64,000 nucleotides of DNA from Bradysia coprophila (taxonomy: Eukaryota; Arthropoda; Insecta; Diptera; Sciaridae), in assembly GCF_014529535.1 (NCBI RefSeq), contig NW_023503409.1, positions 9,610,390-9,674,389 on the forward strand, in the 5' to 3' direction. The translations under genes were made by a program, and so were the position numbers. Below, piece after piece: positions 34,275 to 46,003 of this stretch; position 1 is the stretch's first letter; each line of letters opens with the position of its first letter. The notes beneath the pieces are model-generated. The model worked only from the letters and a program-made list of their open reading frames with translations, had not been told where the DNA came from and did not search any database.

Positions 34275-35639
34275 GAGTTAGTATGGTAGTACCATAAACA
34301 ATGCTCACAACTATAACTTAATCAAAAACGTAGAACTCTAGTTGGACTCAGTTGCAGTGACAAAAAATTCGTTTAGTTTAGTTTAGTTAGTAGATATGTG
34401 ACCCATAGAGTAACACGAGAGAGGTGGACAGAGAGCTAGTTGGCAGCCAAAAAAAATAGGCGCTCAGTCGTTACCATTCGCCATTTCTGATGTCATTTCT
34501 CGGTGTAACTCACCGATGAGACCGATGACTTTGCCTGAGGTAGATTATCTTTTCTTTAGATAAATGAGGAGCCATAAGATTCTGTGGCAAGTCGAACTCT
34601 ACAAAGTCATCGTCTTGAAATATTAGATTAGTTTACACCAGTTTACACCTACAATGCATAAATTACACATATCCGAGCTATCGTAGAAAAATGTCATAAA
34701 TCTTCCATATCATAAAGAATTATCAATTAAAAACAGAAAATACCCCAAATGGTATAATTGTAGTATGCAGCGCAATACAGTGCGTTTTGTAGTACCTTAA
34801 AATAAATTGATGTCATTAAACAAATAAATCATTTCTTGTATAGTTAGAGATAATCAATCCACCAGCCATTCCTCAAATTTATTTTTTTAATTTTTTTAAA
34901 AGTAAACGAAACAAATTTCCAATTGTGACAATGGAAATGATTTTCTTATCACTTGAGCGACAATAAACGTGTTACAAAGTGAAAGAAAGGAACCGGATTA
35001 CTGGGTCAATCAAATACGTTTTAACCTTTTGGAAACGGTTGACTGTTATCGATAAAGAACGACGACAAAAATGAGCGATGAGATCAGGCTAATGTTCCTG
35101 TATATAATAAATGTTAACAGTTCATGAAGTAGTAGATTTTGTAACAAACACTAAGCGATACTTTAGACAAAATAAGTTGTTGATTCTATAAACGATCACC
35201 GTTTGTGAAAGGTTAGAAAAAGTGGAAAGTTCAAATTTCGAGAAAATGAAACAGGAAAACCGAAGGGAAAAAAATAGAAAAACGAAGAAGCCGAAAATTT
35301 CCATAAATAATTTTTGAAACGTTTTTCGTTTTTATTTTTTAAATATTTTCGATTGAAACGGATGTGCAGAAAATAATATTTTATACAGAATTTGTAATTC
35401 AATTTTTGTAAACCAAAAATAATATTTAAATAAAACAAAGAAAAATAAATAAATAAATAAACGTTAAAATAATGTGCCAATATGTTGAACTTTCAATTGT
35501 AAACGATGACCTCCGACGACTATCGTCACCATACGAAATTCAAAATGTGGAAAAACTTTTAATAATTTTTTGAGAATTTGGAGATTTTTTGGAGAATTTT
35601 GATAAATAATTCAAATTATCGAAAATAGGCTCTGATTTC
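34275..35639. other. Intergenic, nothing identified
   Basis: 3' flank of the membrane-protein gene. An A/T-rich stretch at about 35220-35470 produces minus-strand open frames of Phe/Leu/Lys only, which are compositional artefacts. AATAAA occurs near 34800 (AAAATAAATTG) and could be a distal poly(A) signal. Confidence 0.4.
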
Positions 35640-36310
35640 ACTTTTGAAACCACCATAGTTTTTGGCTTTGCTCACACCTTCCAGTACTTAACATAATTTT
35701 TCCTCTACCTCAAGGCTGATTTTCTATCATTTCAATGAGTCAATTATTGTGAATTTTTTTATTATTCACAATATTCGTCTGGCTATCGCTTATATGTGTA
35801 TTGCCTGAGTAAGAAATGTTACACCAATATTGTAAATGTTCGATATTCAAGTTCAATGTAAAATACACGCAAAAGTCATAAAATCAATAGAATTTTGAGT
35901 CATGTGCACAATACGAGAAAAACTACATTATCTTCATAGAGATACGATTGTCACCAGATAAAATTATTCCAAATGCAAAATAGAAATTATCTCCTAATGC
36001 AACAAAAACTTATCGGCAATTAAACCATATTATCAGCTCGATCAGTCAATCCATCAATAGATAAAATCGAATTCATTTATTTGGTTCGCATTTATGCTTA
36101 AAATTAGCTAACTTCTTGCTTAGTCCAACTGCACCATTTAACACTCGCGTCTGGCAGAGAATTGTCTTCATCACAATAAATTAAAAAAAGCTTTGTCTCA
36201 AATACAGTAACCTGAAAGATGATCAAGAAAAAATCATTTACCTTGCAAACACCACCGGTAAACAAAGTGGGCGGGTGAGTATTTTAATTGAGAAAAAGAA
36301 ACGATTTTGC
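35640..36310. repeat. 5' flanking duplication block of receptor A
   Basis: This stretch aligns in order with 42230-43190 (before receptor B) and 51790-53010 (before receptor C). Shared landmarks are TATTATTCACAATATTC, TAGAGATACGATTGTCACCA, CATTTAACACTCGCGTCTGG and CAAACACCACCGGTAAACAA. It shows that whole units, including promoter regions, were duplicated in tandem. Confidence 0.8.
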
Positions 36311-36320
36311 GTCAATTTTA

Positions 36321-37895
36321 CCAAGGTAAAAATATGGGCGGAGGTAATGGTATTCAGACGCGCGGCGTACCACAATAGTTCGATGCCAAGGACATCTTTT
36401 TTTCACACGGTTGACTATGATTTATTTGTGTTTCACAAAATGTTGTGCCTATCACAAAGCAGATGGCACAGGTCTCTAAGCAAATTTCTCAACGTGCGTC
36501 CCGACTTTGTCTTAGTTATCTCCATAACCGACAAACTGCAACCACCATCGGAAACAAAACAAGCATCTTTAAGCGCATTCTGTTGGCGTGGCTCAAGGTT
36601 CGATAATCGGTCCTCTGATGTTTATTATTTACATGAATGACGTACTGCAGCTCGATTTTCTTGGGAAAATATTGCTCTACGCGGACGACACAGTTCTTTA
36701 CTATGCTGCTGATTCTCCAGTCGCTCTTGAACAGATGATGCAACACGACATGAGGTCGCTTTATAAATGGCTAAATCTGAATATCCTAACTTTGAATGCC
36801 CGAAAAACATGCTATATGACGTTTGGCCGAGCGAAAACTCTCCCCGATTTCAACATCAAAATTGACAACGTTAGCATTGAGAGAGTTCGCAAGTACCGAT
36901 ATCTTGGACTTATTCTGGATGAGAATCTAACGTTCGATCAACATGTGGACCACGTCAAAAAGATGATTCGGCCATTTATACCACTCATGTGGCGCAGTGG
37001 TAAATATATCCCAACTGAAAAGAGGAAGCAACTGTTCCATGCCTATGTCCAAAGTCACCTGATTTATATGCTCCCCATATATAGTCTTGGCAACAAAACG
37101 AAGTTGGACGAGTTGCAAACGCTACAGAACAAATGTGTAAAAGCTGTCTTCAAGCTGCCGCGAAGGACTTCGACCACTTTCTTATTTAGTTCAACGCTAC
37201 TTCCTGTCCATCATCTCGCCACTGTTGAAAGAGTTGTCCACTTGCATCGGATGGTAAAATCGATCACCAAACATGGATTTGAGATTCGACTGAACCGGGA
37301 CATTCACTCTCGGGGACTGAGACGCCTGAGCCACGTACAGATTTCTGATAGGCAACCATCGCTAAGGCAGTCTATCAGTGAATATAACCGGCTTAGCTCT
37401 GATATCCGCCAATTGACCTGCATCGAGTCGTTCAAAGCCAAAGTGAAACTCAAGGTTATGAGAGAAAGTGAGGACTATTGTGCAATTTCCCCTTTTGTTT
37501 TTATAAATTAATGGAACTGGTTAAGTGATGATGAACTGTGATGTGATTGTAATACGTCTGTGATATTATTCCTTTAAGGACTGACTTTGGCTTAATTTAA
37601 TTTAATTTAGTTTTCTTGACTCAAACAGTTTTATTTGTTTGTTTTGCTCTTAATGTATGTACAAATTTTCTATTCGTTTTATTTATGACGATGAATTATT
37701 CTGAAATTTGTTTATAATAATTGTATTCCACACAGTGTGATATTCAAGGAATGATAAAATAAATGTTTAAAAAAAAAAAAAAAAAGTTTGTGTTTTTAAA
37801 GAAAGTGAGAGATGGCGTTTATAGCAAACTTTCGTGCCACCGCACATCTGATTCGGTTATATATGGCATTACCTTCACCCATATATTTACCTTGG
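36321..37895. mobile_element. TIR element carrying a nested LINE fragment
   Basis: The left end CCAAGGTAAAAATATGGGCG and the right end (37868-37895, ending CATATATTTACCTTGG) are inverted. The uninterrupted host sequence is seen in the other two paralog flanks, where CAATTTTC runs straight into TTAATCC. Both sides retain AATTTT as a probable target duplication. A retrotransposon fragment occupies most of the interior. Confidence 0.65.
36481..37785 (+). pseudogene. 5'-truncated, frameshifted non-LTR retrotransposon (RT C-terminal part)
   Basis: The reading frame from about 36481 (KQISQRASRLCLSYL) shifts at about 36582. It then continues as GVAQGSIIGPLMFIIYMNDV, the reverse transcriptase block 4/5 region, and YADDTVLYY, the catalytic YADD motif. 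The thumb and C-terminal region follow to a stop at 37511. The 3' UTR ends in a 17-base A-run at 37769-37785. The upstream fingers, endonuclease and ORF1 are absent. It resembles jockey/CR1-like LINEs. Confidence 0.85.
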
Positions 37896-37917
37896 AATTT
37901 TCCTAATCCTAACTGTA

Positions 37918-38143
37918 GTACCATAGCATTGCTCCTAGAATTTGCATTTCTTTCTTAAAGACAGAAGCATAGCACTGCCTCCAGCATTAACATTGAACAT
38001 ATTTGGATGATGATGGTATCAGAATAGGCTTTTCTTTCGTACAAACAGGAGTTTTACTTTCGTCAATATAGTTGAAACACAAACCACATTCAAATGAATG
38101 TCTGACATACGGGTGTTAATACTAGGAGTAGTGCTATGGTACA
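37918..38143. mobile_element. Short TIR element upstream of receptor A
   Basis: GTACCATAGCATTGCTCCTA at 37918 is mirrored by TAGGAGTAGTGCTATGGTAC ending near 38142. Equivalent ends flank the corresponding regions of B (about 43208 and 46467) and C (about 53045 and 53332), so it was present before the duplications. Confidence 0.65.
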
Positions 38144-38276
38144 ACAAATAACAAATTCGGATAGAATTTAAATTTGAATGAAATATTTACATGTTTAGCG
38201 TAACGACCTCAAAAAATTTATATTTTTATCAAGATGGGCAAAGTTTCTTGAGTGGAATCGAAAATGGAATAAGATC

Positions 38277-40590
38277 ATGGCAGGTGTGTTTTGCGTTCTC
38301 GTTTTCGCACTGTTATTTGCTGCTGTTGTGGTAAATACAACAACAGCCAATACAAAACAATTAATCACCAAAAATGGGTACCTATAGAATCCTTCATTTA
38401 ACTCTGCTTTTTTGTGAATTTTTTTTTTTTTTTTTGGAAGTGATTTATCGTCCAGAGTTTCACTCGATGCGATACGGAGCTGTGAATTCTTCCCAACACA
38501 AGTAGTACTAAAAGCAAATGCATGTGATATACAGTGCTGGTGCGTAGATGCAGATGCCCTATCAGCAACAGTGGAAGCAGCAATAGCAAATGCAAGTTTA
38601 TTCTAGTAAATTCAGTAGAGTCACTAACTGTCAGGGCGTCTTCTTTTATAGGATGACTCTAATTGCTCGACAATTGGATACCATTTGCGTTACGATGAAC
38701 CACTAATCTCGTCACTAAGGCCCGGATGGTTCAAGACGAACAGAGCTATCAGAAAAATAACAATCATGGGACAAAATGCATCATTAAGGGACATTGAACC
38801 TGACGCATTTAACGATTGTACGTTTCGAAAAATGACGGAGTTAGTGATTAAGTATACCGTCATTCCGCTGCTGAAAAAAGGAGTGTTTGAAGGAGCAAGT
38901 AGTTTGAAAAAGTTGACTTTAGATGAGAACGGTTTCATGCGTACGATTGAAGAATCCACGCTAGATCCGTTGTATCAATTGGAAGAAATTAAGATGATCA
39001 AGCAGCCACAATTCGAAAACTTATTCAATCTTACAGGAAGCACACAATTGAAACATGTGACCACATTAACATTGAATTCGAACAAATTTATTTCATCGAT
39101 CGATGCAGAAACGTTTAAGGGATGCATCAGTGTTGAATCAATAAATTTAAGTACTTCGTCAATTGAGACGATTGGAGTCGGTACATTTGATCACATGGCT
39201 GCCACAATTCGATATCTTGATTTGAGGGACAATAAGCTAACGCATTTGCCTAGCAATTTATTGGCACCTCTATCTCACCCAGACATTGACATTTTTTTGT
39301 CGAACAATCCGTGGCATTGTGATTGTGAATCTGTGGAGTTGCAGTTGTGGTCTACCAGTAATTCAGGTGTGATTGCTGATTGGCCATTGGTGTGCGACAT
39401 TCCAAAGGGAGAAAATATTAGTGACGTGGATCTAAGCTCATGTGAAGAAACAACTATTGAACCAACTACAGAACCACCTACAGAACCACCCACAGAACCA
39501 CCTACAGAACCACCCACAGAACCACCTACAGAACCACCTACCGAACCAACTACAGAACCAACTACAGAACCAACTGCAGAAGACAGTTCTGAAGAAACAT
39601 CTGACTCCACCACCGAAAGCTGGTCTACTACTTTACAACCGCCATCCACAGAACCTTTGGAGTGTGTAAATGAAAAACATGTCCCTTCAGGCACTATTCA
39701 CCTAGGGAAGGTCTATCAATACTTTAATATAAAACAAGTAGAAATGGGAGCAGTTTCGATTGAAATCACTGCGCCCGATCATAATTCCTCTTTGTCAATG
39801 GTGGTCATAAACGACAAAGACGATATTCAATGTCGATACAATGTCAGCCGACAAATGACCTTCAACAATTTGGATTCGAATGCAGCACATCTCTTTTGTT
39901 TAATAAGGAAAACGTCCGAGGCAACGTCTCCGCGAAACTGTTATCCGTTTAACTTCGACGACACCAAATCAATTTGGGGTCACGATGAAATAATAATTGC
40001 TTTGGTTTGTTCAATAGTCTTATCGTTGGTCGTTGGTCTACTGTGTGGCTGGCTGTTGGATCGTCGGTATCAGCGAGTATTTAAAGCAAAGGAGTTACTA
40101 CAATATCAACCGTCAAGCAGAACATCTTCAAGTAAAACTTCGACAGAGATCGAAGATTTCAACTCATCCATAACAACATCCAACTACTTTGCTGGAAGGA
40201 ATGGTTCCGTTAATCTAGGTGCTAACACGAAACGGTTGAGGTAATGTATTTGAGTCTGAAAATTGAGTTAATTTTATAGAGTAACTTCATCATAGGCGTA
40301 CGTATTCTGACAATAGCATCGCCAGTTGTAAAAGCTACATAACGGCAGTAGCTCCATCGCCATTCGAAATCATACAATGGAAATTACGTAAAAATCCGGT
40401 TAATTCTAACGACACCTATCTTAAAGACTACGTGGATAAGAATGAATATGATTGTTTGCCACCACCATTACCACCATATCCCAATCGGCGTAACAGCGAT
40501 ATTTATGAAACAATAGCTGAGCCAACTTATATATGTCCATCATCAGGTGAAATTGATCCTTATAGTCAAATAACTTATGCGTCACGTTAG
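38277..40590 (+). CDS. LRR transmembrane receptor A
   Basis: Four exons are inferred: 38277-38377, 38456-38591, 38652-40240 and 40296-40590, for 706 residues. Exon 1 encodes the signal peptide (MAGVFCVLVFALLFAAVVVN). Exon 2 encodes an N-terminal cap with CDIQCWCVDAD. Exon 3 opens DDSNCSTIGYHLRYDEP, then about six LRRs, a C-terminal cap with NPWHCDCE, a Thr/Glu/Pro stalk, a second extracellular region with four cysteines, and a membrane segment (IIIALVCSIVLSLVVGLLCG). Exon 4 adds a cytoplasmic tail with PPPLPPYP, IYETI and PYSQI. The exon 2 donor appears to be GC (GCAAGT), the only phase-0 choice shared by all paralogs; reading through gives a stop 4 codons later. Ligand unknown. AATAAA at 40640. 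Exon 1-2 and exon 4 joins are by eye. Confidence 0.8.
39457..39585 (+). repeat. TEPP-coding repeat in receptor A
   Basis: A 12-bp unit, ACAGAACCACCC/T, repeats about ten times and encodes Thr-Glu-Pro-Pro/Thr. It forms a probably O-glycosylated stalk between the LRR cap and the membrane-proximal region. Copy number differs between paralogs. Confidence 0.9.
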
Positions 40591-40846
40591 GTAACTGTTA
40601 GTACCTACATATTCAAAATGTAAGTCGAAGTGATTGTTGAATAAAGTGGTTAGTTCATGGTAGTGGTAGTAACCGATGTGATGAAAAAAAACACTTTCAC
40701 TGAAATTTCTTTTTGCGTAAAATTTTGGAGAACCTGATTTTATCAAACCTGATTTTACCTGACCTGACCTGTTCGACCTGTTTGATCTGTTTCTACGACA
40801 CTGAAGAAATATTCTTAGGTTTTGTAATAGAAGCTTAAAAGCAGAG

Positions 40847-41092
40847 TAATTGGGTTTCACCAGCCATTGCAGGGTGATTCGGCACATGAACAAGTTGAGC
40901 ATTCCGAGATGTTCCTGCGATCTAGAGAACGAAACGGGTGCACATATAATATCCGGTTGCCCCAAATTTGTTCAACTAAGTCGCAGGATGCTGAGAGACT
41001 ATGAGGTAGCTCCTTCAGAAATTGCCACAATAGGACCTGACGTTCTAGACGGGCTCCTTCGGTGTCGGGGAATCTCGCACACGCGATCATAG
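40847..41092 (+). mobile_element. LINE fragment (RNase H/C-terminal zinc region)
   Basis: The open frame reads GFTSHCRVIRHMNKL, then CSCDLENETGAHIISGCPKF and RRMLRDYEV. This resembles the conserved C-terminal segment of arthropod non-LTR elements (HCRL..H..KLG then CrC..eEt..Hil..CP). Nothing else of the element is nearby. Confidence 0.65.
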
Positions 41093-42229
41093 TATGCGTC
41101 CTTTTACGACATGTAACGAAAAGTCATGACTGTGCGAGATTCACCAGTTAGAGGTGAATCTCGCACACCATGAATTTGTGTGGTGTGCGAGATTACCCTA
41201 CCCCGCTCCTTCCTAGCGGCAACAGGAAAGTTACAATGATTTACGTGATGACCGGTAAAGGTAACAAAGGATCAACAGATCTGTGTTTTGAGATCCTCAC
41301 GGATCGTCCCAACCTAATAAATCTAAAATTGGGTTTCATCGAATAATTTTGGTAACTACTTCTTCTTCACTTTACTTTTGCATACGACTATTGTGTCATT
41401 GTGACTTCCAGGGCCAGTGTTAAATGTTAATTTAAACCATTACTGACGAGATGCATTCCCACTGATCATGTTAAGGGTCACTCATTCGCAATTTTTTCTT
41501 ACTTGTGTTAGCCCCGGACAATGGTTTCTTTAATGTGCAACGTGCCTCAGATATGTTCACTCTTGATTTTGGTAACGACTTAAAATTTTCACAAAGTTAT
41601 CCATGACTCAAGACACATATGGCTAATTCCATGATCTATCTCGTGATGAACGGTCTTGAAATAGCTCGGAATCGGTAGGGCTTTTCTTAGAGAGACATAC
41701 ATGGAACTTTATATGATATACTATTGAACCGCTTTCAAATGAACCAAACATGCTCTAAGAAACGATCAATGGAATTCAGGATATTTTGCTTTAAACTTTG
41801 TTAGTCACGGGACAAGAGTGATCTCCCATGACTTCATGGTATCAAAGTCATACCGTCAGGTCTTTTCCCATCATCTCTTGAAGTCTCTGGGGGCTGTACA
41901 CTATTTTTGCAACACCTGTACTAGAAAACTAAAATATCAGGTCAGGTCAGGTTTTTCAGGTTTCAGGTCACTTCAGGTCAGGTCAAAATTTATCAAAACA
42001 TGTAAACCTGATCTGTTCCGCGCCTTACTTACAGGTAATTGATTATTCATCTGATATAGATAGCGAAAGGGAAAATAAACATTTTCTCAACTGAATTGGT
42101 CATGAGTCAGTCGATTACTGAATTCTCCGAGTAAAAGAAATACACCGCCTTCTCAACCCATTCGAATGGACAAATAGTTATTTATGCAACAGAGTGATAA
42201 GTGTTTTTTACGAATTTTATAGGTGGAAA
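41093..42229. other. Intergenic repeat-rich stretch between receptors A and B
   Basis: GTGCGAGATTCACC and GGTGAATCTCGCAC form an inverted pair around 41126-41162. A CAGGTCAGGTCAGG run at 41938-41990 is the inverse of the CCTGACCTGACC run at 40756-40772, so these may be the ends of a 1.2-kb element containing the LINE fragment. No host gene is seen. Confidence 0.45.
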
Positions 42230-43190
42230 CATTTTCCAAATTCTCCTATTCTCCAAATCATTCATTGACTTTACTTTGAACTGCTCTTGAATTGGACTTG
42301 ATGGATGGTTTACCAATTTAATTTTTTTTAACAAAATAATTTGAAACTGGAATTTTTGGGACTGATTTTTAGTCAGTGGCTACCTCCTCGAGTGCATGCA
42401 TAACATAATTTTTCCTCCCCAATTATTCATTATTCATAATATTCTGCTGGCTATCGTTTGTGTGTATCACCTGAGCAAGATGTTACGCCAATTTTGAAAA
42501 CGTTCGACATTCAAGTTCAACGTAAAATACACCAGAATATCAACAAAATCAATAGAATTTTGAGTCATGTGCACAATATGAGAAAAACCAGATTATCTTC
42601 ATAGAGATACGATTGTCACCAGATAAAATTATTCGAAAAGCAGAATAGAAATAAACTCCTAAAAAAGCATATTAGTGTAGTCGATAACGCAATTTCCAGT
42701 ACAAACGTTTACAAGAGTTTTCTGCTTAGATTTCACCCAAAAATACTTCTATAAGCATTCTAAGATGACAAGACAGGAAGCTAAAGCAAAAATACAAATG
42801 TCTATTCTTACTAGGACACATTTGAATGAGATTTAAGCATTAGACTCTTGTAAACGTTTTGCGTTATCGACTAGACTATATCGGCAATCAAGCCATATTA
42901 TCAGCTCGATCAGTCAATCCATCTATAGATAAAATCGAATTAATTTATTTGGTTCGCATTTATGCTTAAAATTAGCTAACTTATTGCTTAGTCCAACTGC
43001 ACCATTTAACACTCGCGTCTGGCAGGTAATTGTCTTCATCACAATAAATTAATTAAAGCTTTGTCTCAAATACAGTAACCTGAAAGATGATCAAGAAAAA
43101 ATCATTTACCTTGCAAACACCACCGGTAAACAAAGTGGACGGGTGAGTATTTGAATTGAGAAAAGGAAGCGATTTTCCCGCAATTGTCCT
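42230..43190. repeat. 5' flanking duplication block of receptor B
   Basis: Same landmarks as the block at 35640-36310, starting ACATTTTCCAAATTCTCCTA and ending at the ACCACCGGTAAACAAAGTGG region. It contains a MITE at 42673-42878 absent from the A and C versions. Confidence 0.8.
42673..42878. mobile_element. MITE inserted in the B flank
   Basis: The ends TAGTGTAGTCGATAACGC and GCGTTATCGACTAGACTA are inverted, as are inner AAACGTTTACAAGAGT and ACTCTTGTAAACGTTT. The A and C flanks lack the insert, so the insertion followed duplication. Confidence 0.8.
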
Positions 43191-43440
43191 AATTCGAACT
43201 GTAAGACCATAGATTGCTCCTTGCATTTGCATTTATTTCGGAAAGACAGATGCATAGCACTGCTTCTCGCATTAACATAGAAAATATTTAAAGGATGATG
43301 GCATCAGAATAGACTTTTCTTTCGTACAAACAGAAGTTATGCTTTCTTAGATAGAGTTTTAGAGTTAAAACACAAAACAAAACTCAAAAAAAAACTTCAA
43401 CTAAGTTTAATATGAGAAATTGACCAGTATCCCAGTTTAA

Positions 43441-44295
43441 GAGTCACTTTGCGAAATCTTCGACCAATTGAAATCCAAGGGGTCTCCGAATACAGCTTTT
43501 TTGGTATGGATGGATTTGTTGGACTCTGCTGAGTCATTTGTAGAAGAATTTTTTTTTTCAAACACTTTCACCTTAGGTGTGGAGTGTTGGGAAAAATACA
43601 CTACACTGAATGGGGCAAAAGTGTATTTAGGCAATATTCTCCTTACAATTAATCGGATAAATTTGAAATTATGGTCAAATACTAGCCTCAACAAGGTACA
43701 CATTTAGCAGTATCGATATGTTCGAAAAATTTCTGCCGCGTGGCTCCAGCAGTACTTTTACCTCGAAAAATTGACGATTTTCAAAGAGGTCCGGAGGACG
43801 GCGCGATCCTGATATCTTCAAAGTAATGGTATGGGATGTCATCACTAGGTACCTAGATTAGAACCCTATAAAAATCGCCAAGGTAAGGTGCCTACAACAG
43901 CATCACTTTTTCAAAAAAGAGCAAAAAAAATGACACCCCCGTGAAACTTGAGTCACTCTAGCTCATTCGTATCAAAACTTTTGATAGAAACATTTTGCCT
44001 TTTATTCTTCCCTGAACTCTAACCTTTCGATTGACACCTTAGACGATATGATTCGAACGCGATAAGTGCGATCTGTAGTCAAGTTTTAGCACTAAAGTCG
44101 ACCTACGACGAAGCTGGAAAAACTTAAATTTATGATTGGAAATAAAATTATGTTAAATTGATCAGGAGGCCTGAAAGTGTTCTACAAATTACTCAGTCTG
44201 CAGAAATCTTTCGAACAAGATATAACTCATAAAGATCGGAGACCCATTGGTTTCAAATTTCATATAAGCTGGTCGAAGATTTCGCAAAGTGACTC
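43441..44295. mobile_element. 855-bp TTAA-flanked TIR element
   Basis: Exact 26-bp inverted ends start GAGTCACTTTGCGAAATCTT. TTAA sits immediately outside on both sides (43437-43440 and 44296-44299). TTAA duplication is the piggyBac mode of insertion, but the ends lack the usual CCC start, so the assignment is tentative. The interior has no intact transposase. The open frames at 43437-43707 are short and unrecognised. Confidence 0.7.
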
Positions 44296-44934
44296 TTAAA
44301 TAATTGTAATATTTGTTAGCGCACGTCATGAAGCAAACTGAATATCAAAATTCATTGGAACCAAATTATTTATTGTTGACACATTATGTGTCGACGTTCA
44401 TCGTACTCAAATAATCAATTTACACTAATTCGCAAATGGTAGCTAGTACTGAATGCACACAAAAACGAAAATCTTATTTCCTGCGTCATATAAAAAACTT
44501 GATTAAAAACTTTTCATGCCAAAAATCTCGATGTTCCGATTGAAAACTTTGTGGTCAAATTACACCGTGTGAAGTACAAATAACTTATTTTTAATTGATG
44601 TAAATTATTCTTCTGTAGAACGTGTAGAACAAAAGTGTAAACAGAATATCTGAAAAGCGTCTGCTTGATTTTATAACTCACTTTAAAAGCTGTAATTTGA
44701 ATGAGACTAAAAGGATATCCCGATCCATTCAAATTCATTCTAATTGGATTCTTACTAAGATTCTAATAAGTAGGATGGTAAGAATATTTTTCAATAATTT
44801 CCATTAAAAAAATTAAATATTTTTTTCAATTGTTTTCATGGTAAATCTTCTTTTCTTTGAAACACGAAACTTCTTTCTCAAAATCACTCACACTTATTAC
44901 AGATTGAGAGAAATGTCAACTTAATAAATAGTTA
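44296..44934. other. Intergenic, nothing identified
   Basis: AT-rich DNA between two transposons. No ORF or structure is supported. Confidence 0.4.
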
Positions 44935-45048
44935 TTTGTGTATCTGTTTTGGACGATTGTTTTTAGGCAATTTCGCTTGTTGTAGCCCGAACGAAGTGAG
45001 GGCTACATGCGAAAGTGCCTAAAATCAATCGTCCAAAACAGATACTCA
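44935..45048. mobile_element. MITE, TGTGTATCTGTTTTGGACGA family
   Basis: The left end is TGTGTATCTGTTTTGGACGA and the right end TCGTCCAAAACAGATACTCA. The interior CCCGAACGAAGTGAGGGC matches the copies at 14998 and 32302. Confidence 0.8.
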
Positions 45049-45295
45049 AAAAATTTTTCATGTAAGGGGTCGAAAACCTGAGAAAAATATCGAAACTCCC
45101 TCATTTTCGGCCCCGACACATGAAAAATAATTTTGTATACTTGCTAAGAGGACCGAAAGTAAAGCTGCCAATTCGCGGGGCGAAAGCTTTCGCTTTCGCC
45201 CCTTGAATTGACATTTCTTTACTTTCGGTCCTCTTAGCAAGCATACAAAACTTAATACGTAACTCTTTCGGCCTACTCAATCGATACGTAAATAA

Positions 45296-45771
45296 CTATT
45301 TTATGCCAAATACTGCGAAAGTTTGTATTTTCGGTCCTCAAATGGTGACCGAAAGTAAAAAAATTCAGGCCTTGGGCCGAAAGTAAATGTCACTGTCATC
45401 ATTTTACTTTCGCCCCGTGGGCTTGCGTATTTGCGGGCCGAAAGTAAATGTCACTGTCATCATTTTACTTTCGGTCCTCATATGTCTCGAAAACACATGT
45501 TCACTTGATTGAAAGTACGCATTGAGTGTAGTGTTGTGTTGACGATAGCCAAATGTTTTGTGAGCAAGTGAATGTATGTTTACAGTAATTTCATTTGTTA
45601 AATTGTTTTTATTTTTATACCAGGGGGCTGTCGCCCCCTGGACCCCCGCGCTTTTCGGCATTTTGGTGTTTCTACAGCAAATTTTGTTGATAACTCAACA
45701 GTTTAATTAAAATTATGTTTTGTTTCGGACCGAAAATACAAATCTTCCGCAGTATTTGGCATAAAAAATAG
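45296..45771. mobile_element. 476-bp TIR element with internal direct repeats and GC hairpin
   Basis: About 42-bp inverted ends start CTATTTTATGCCAAATACTG and are mirrored by 45727-45771. Inside, a 39-bp segment beginning GGGCCGAAAGTAAATGTCAC occurs twice (45374 and 45435). CCAGGGGGCTGTCGCCCCCT lies at about 45623. It is related to the 14525-14990 element in opposite orientation. Confidence 0.75.
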
Positions 45772-45783
45772 TATGCATCACTC

Positions 45784-45880
45784 GGGGCAAAAGTAAAAAA
45801 ATTCAAATCGTGTGATTGCCGCCCTTGCCTGCGGCGCGGGCTGCAAACTTCACACGTTTGAATTTTTTTACTTTCGCCCC
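45784..45880. mobile_element. Foldback element, GGGGCGAAAGTAAA family
   Basis: GGGGCAAAAGTAAAAAAATT at the left and AATTTTTTTACTTTCGCCCC at the right, with a GC-rich centre (GCCTGCGGCGCGGGC). It is the same family as 14411-14509. Confidence 0.75.
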
Positions 45881-46003
45881 TTGTTATGCAAAATACTATT
45901 AATGAGTGTGTTTAACAAAACTTGTCTAAATTGTCAAAATTTGTGTTTCACCCTCCGTCGAAAGTGTCTTAACACGTAGGGGATAATGCTCGAGCAGGCA
46001 CTT

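Noticed and set aside
35122-35480. Two minus-strand open frames rich in Phe, Leu and Tyr
   Set aside because: They come from an A-rich stretch; the composition is that of low-complexity DNA, not a membrane protein.
39275-39694. Minus-strand open frame rich in Gly-Ser-Val (GGSVGGSV)
   Set aside because: It is the antisense of the TEPP repeat in receptor A; the repeat simply has no stops in that frame. The same applies at 47623-48111.
43437-43707. Overlapping open frames within the TTAA-flanked element as a transposase
   Set aside because: Under 90 codons, no catalytic motif, and no continuation elsewhere in the element.
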